Position numbers and translations under genes: made by a program. A DNA stretch of 64,000 nucleotides from a bacterium BRH_c32 (GTDB taxonomy: Bacteria > Bacteroidota > Ignavibacteria > Ignavibacteriales > Melioribacteraceae), in assembly GCA_001516025.1 (NCBI GenBank), contig LOEU01000004.1, forward strand, positions 124,001 through 188,000, in the 5' to 3' direction. Shown in pieces: positions 63,892 through 64,000 of the stretch (its first letter is position 1; every line of letters starts with the position of its first letter). The notes under the pieces are model-generated. The model was not told the origin of the DNA. It ran no database searches and worked only from the letters and a program-made list of their open reading frames with translations.

Positions 63892-64000
63892 AGCAACCGA
63901 TTTTAATTGAGAAAACAATATAATAAAAGGAGATAATAATTAGACGTAGGCTCTTTAAGATAGTTTTGCTGATTCCGAAATAATTTTAATTCACTAATTC

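Overview
The window looks like a chromosomal carbohydrate-utilisation region from a low-GC member of the Bacteroidota/Ignavibacteriota (FCB) group, most likely Ignavibacteria-like. This is inferred, not searched. The supporting signs are: type IX secretion (T9SS) C-terminal sorting domains of the YPNPFNPTTT type on two glycoside hydrolases; a PorV/PorQ-type outer-membrane protein; a TonB-dependent receptor with an N-terminal carboxypeptidase-regulatory-like domain; Tat-type and Sec signal peptides; and many starts without a Shine-Dalgarno (SD) sequence. No tRNA, rRNA, CRISPR array, transposase or integrase was seen.

Region 1 (1-41562, + strand) holds 28 genes, and no intergenic gap exceeds about 40 bp, so it reads like one very long operon or a chain of operons. 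In order: a 5'-truncated polyol-type dehydrogenase; an outer-membrane cassette (TonB receptor, T9SS-like secreted protein, PorV-like protein) with no SusD; a GH106-like hydrolase; ribokinase and ribose pyranase; an aldo/keto reductase; a GH39-like enzyme; a ureidoglycolate-lyase-like cupin; a predicted TIM-barrel hydrolase; a Gfo/Idh/MocA oxidoreductase; a sugar-phosphate isomerase-like protein; a GH42; an MFS transporter; five tandem GH10-like paralogues; a T9SS-tagged GH13; an SDR; a GH2; a mannose-6-phosphate-isomerase-like cupin; an ABC ATPase of the UgpC/MsmX type; a second aldo/keto reductase; a nucleoside hydrolase; and a solute-binding lipoprotein.

Region 2 (41792-47796, + strand) holds a phytanoyl-CoA-dioxygenase-like protein, an SMP-30/gluconolactonase, a GH43-GH92 fusion with a 36-bp triplicated segment near its N-terminus, and a second Gfo/Idh/MocA oxidoreductase.

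Region 3 (47803-53978) holds a glycyl radical enzyme (GRE) and its activase on the minus strand. They are divergent from an AraC-type regulator and an aldo/keto reductase, and a 14-bp direct repeat lies beside each divergent start. A strong hairpin and a CorA-like transporter follow.

Region 4 (53993-63891, - strand), read in the direction of transcription, holds an ABC exporter pair, two tandem related sensor histidine kinases, a T9SS-tagged GH5 and a GH92.

Together the genes suggest extracellular and periplasmic breakdown of branched plant-type polysaccharides. TonB, MFS and ABC routes would import the products. Glycosidases without signal peptides would finish hydrolysis in the cytoplasm, and the oxidoreductases, isomerases and kinase would feed the monosaccharides into metabolism. 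The GRE cassette may dispose of a sugar-derived diol. The exact polysaccharide cannot be read from the sequence. No stretch longer than 300 bp lacks a gene; the two largest gaps are described as features.
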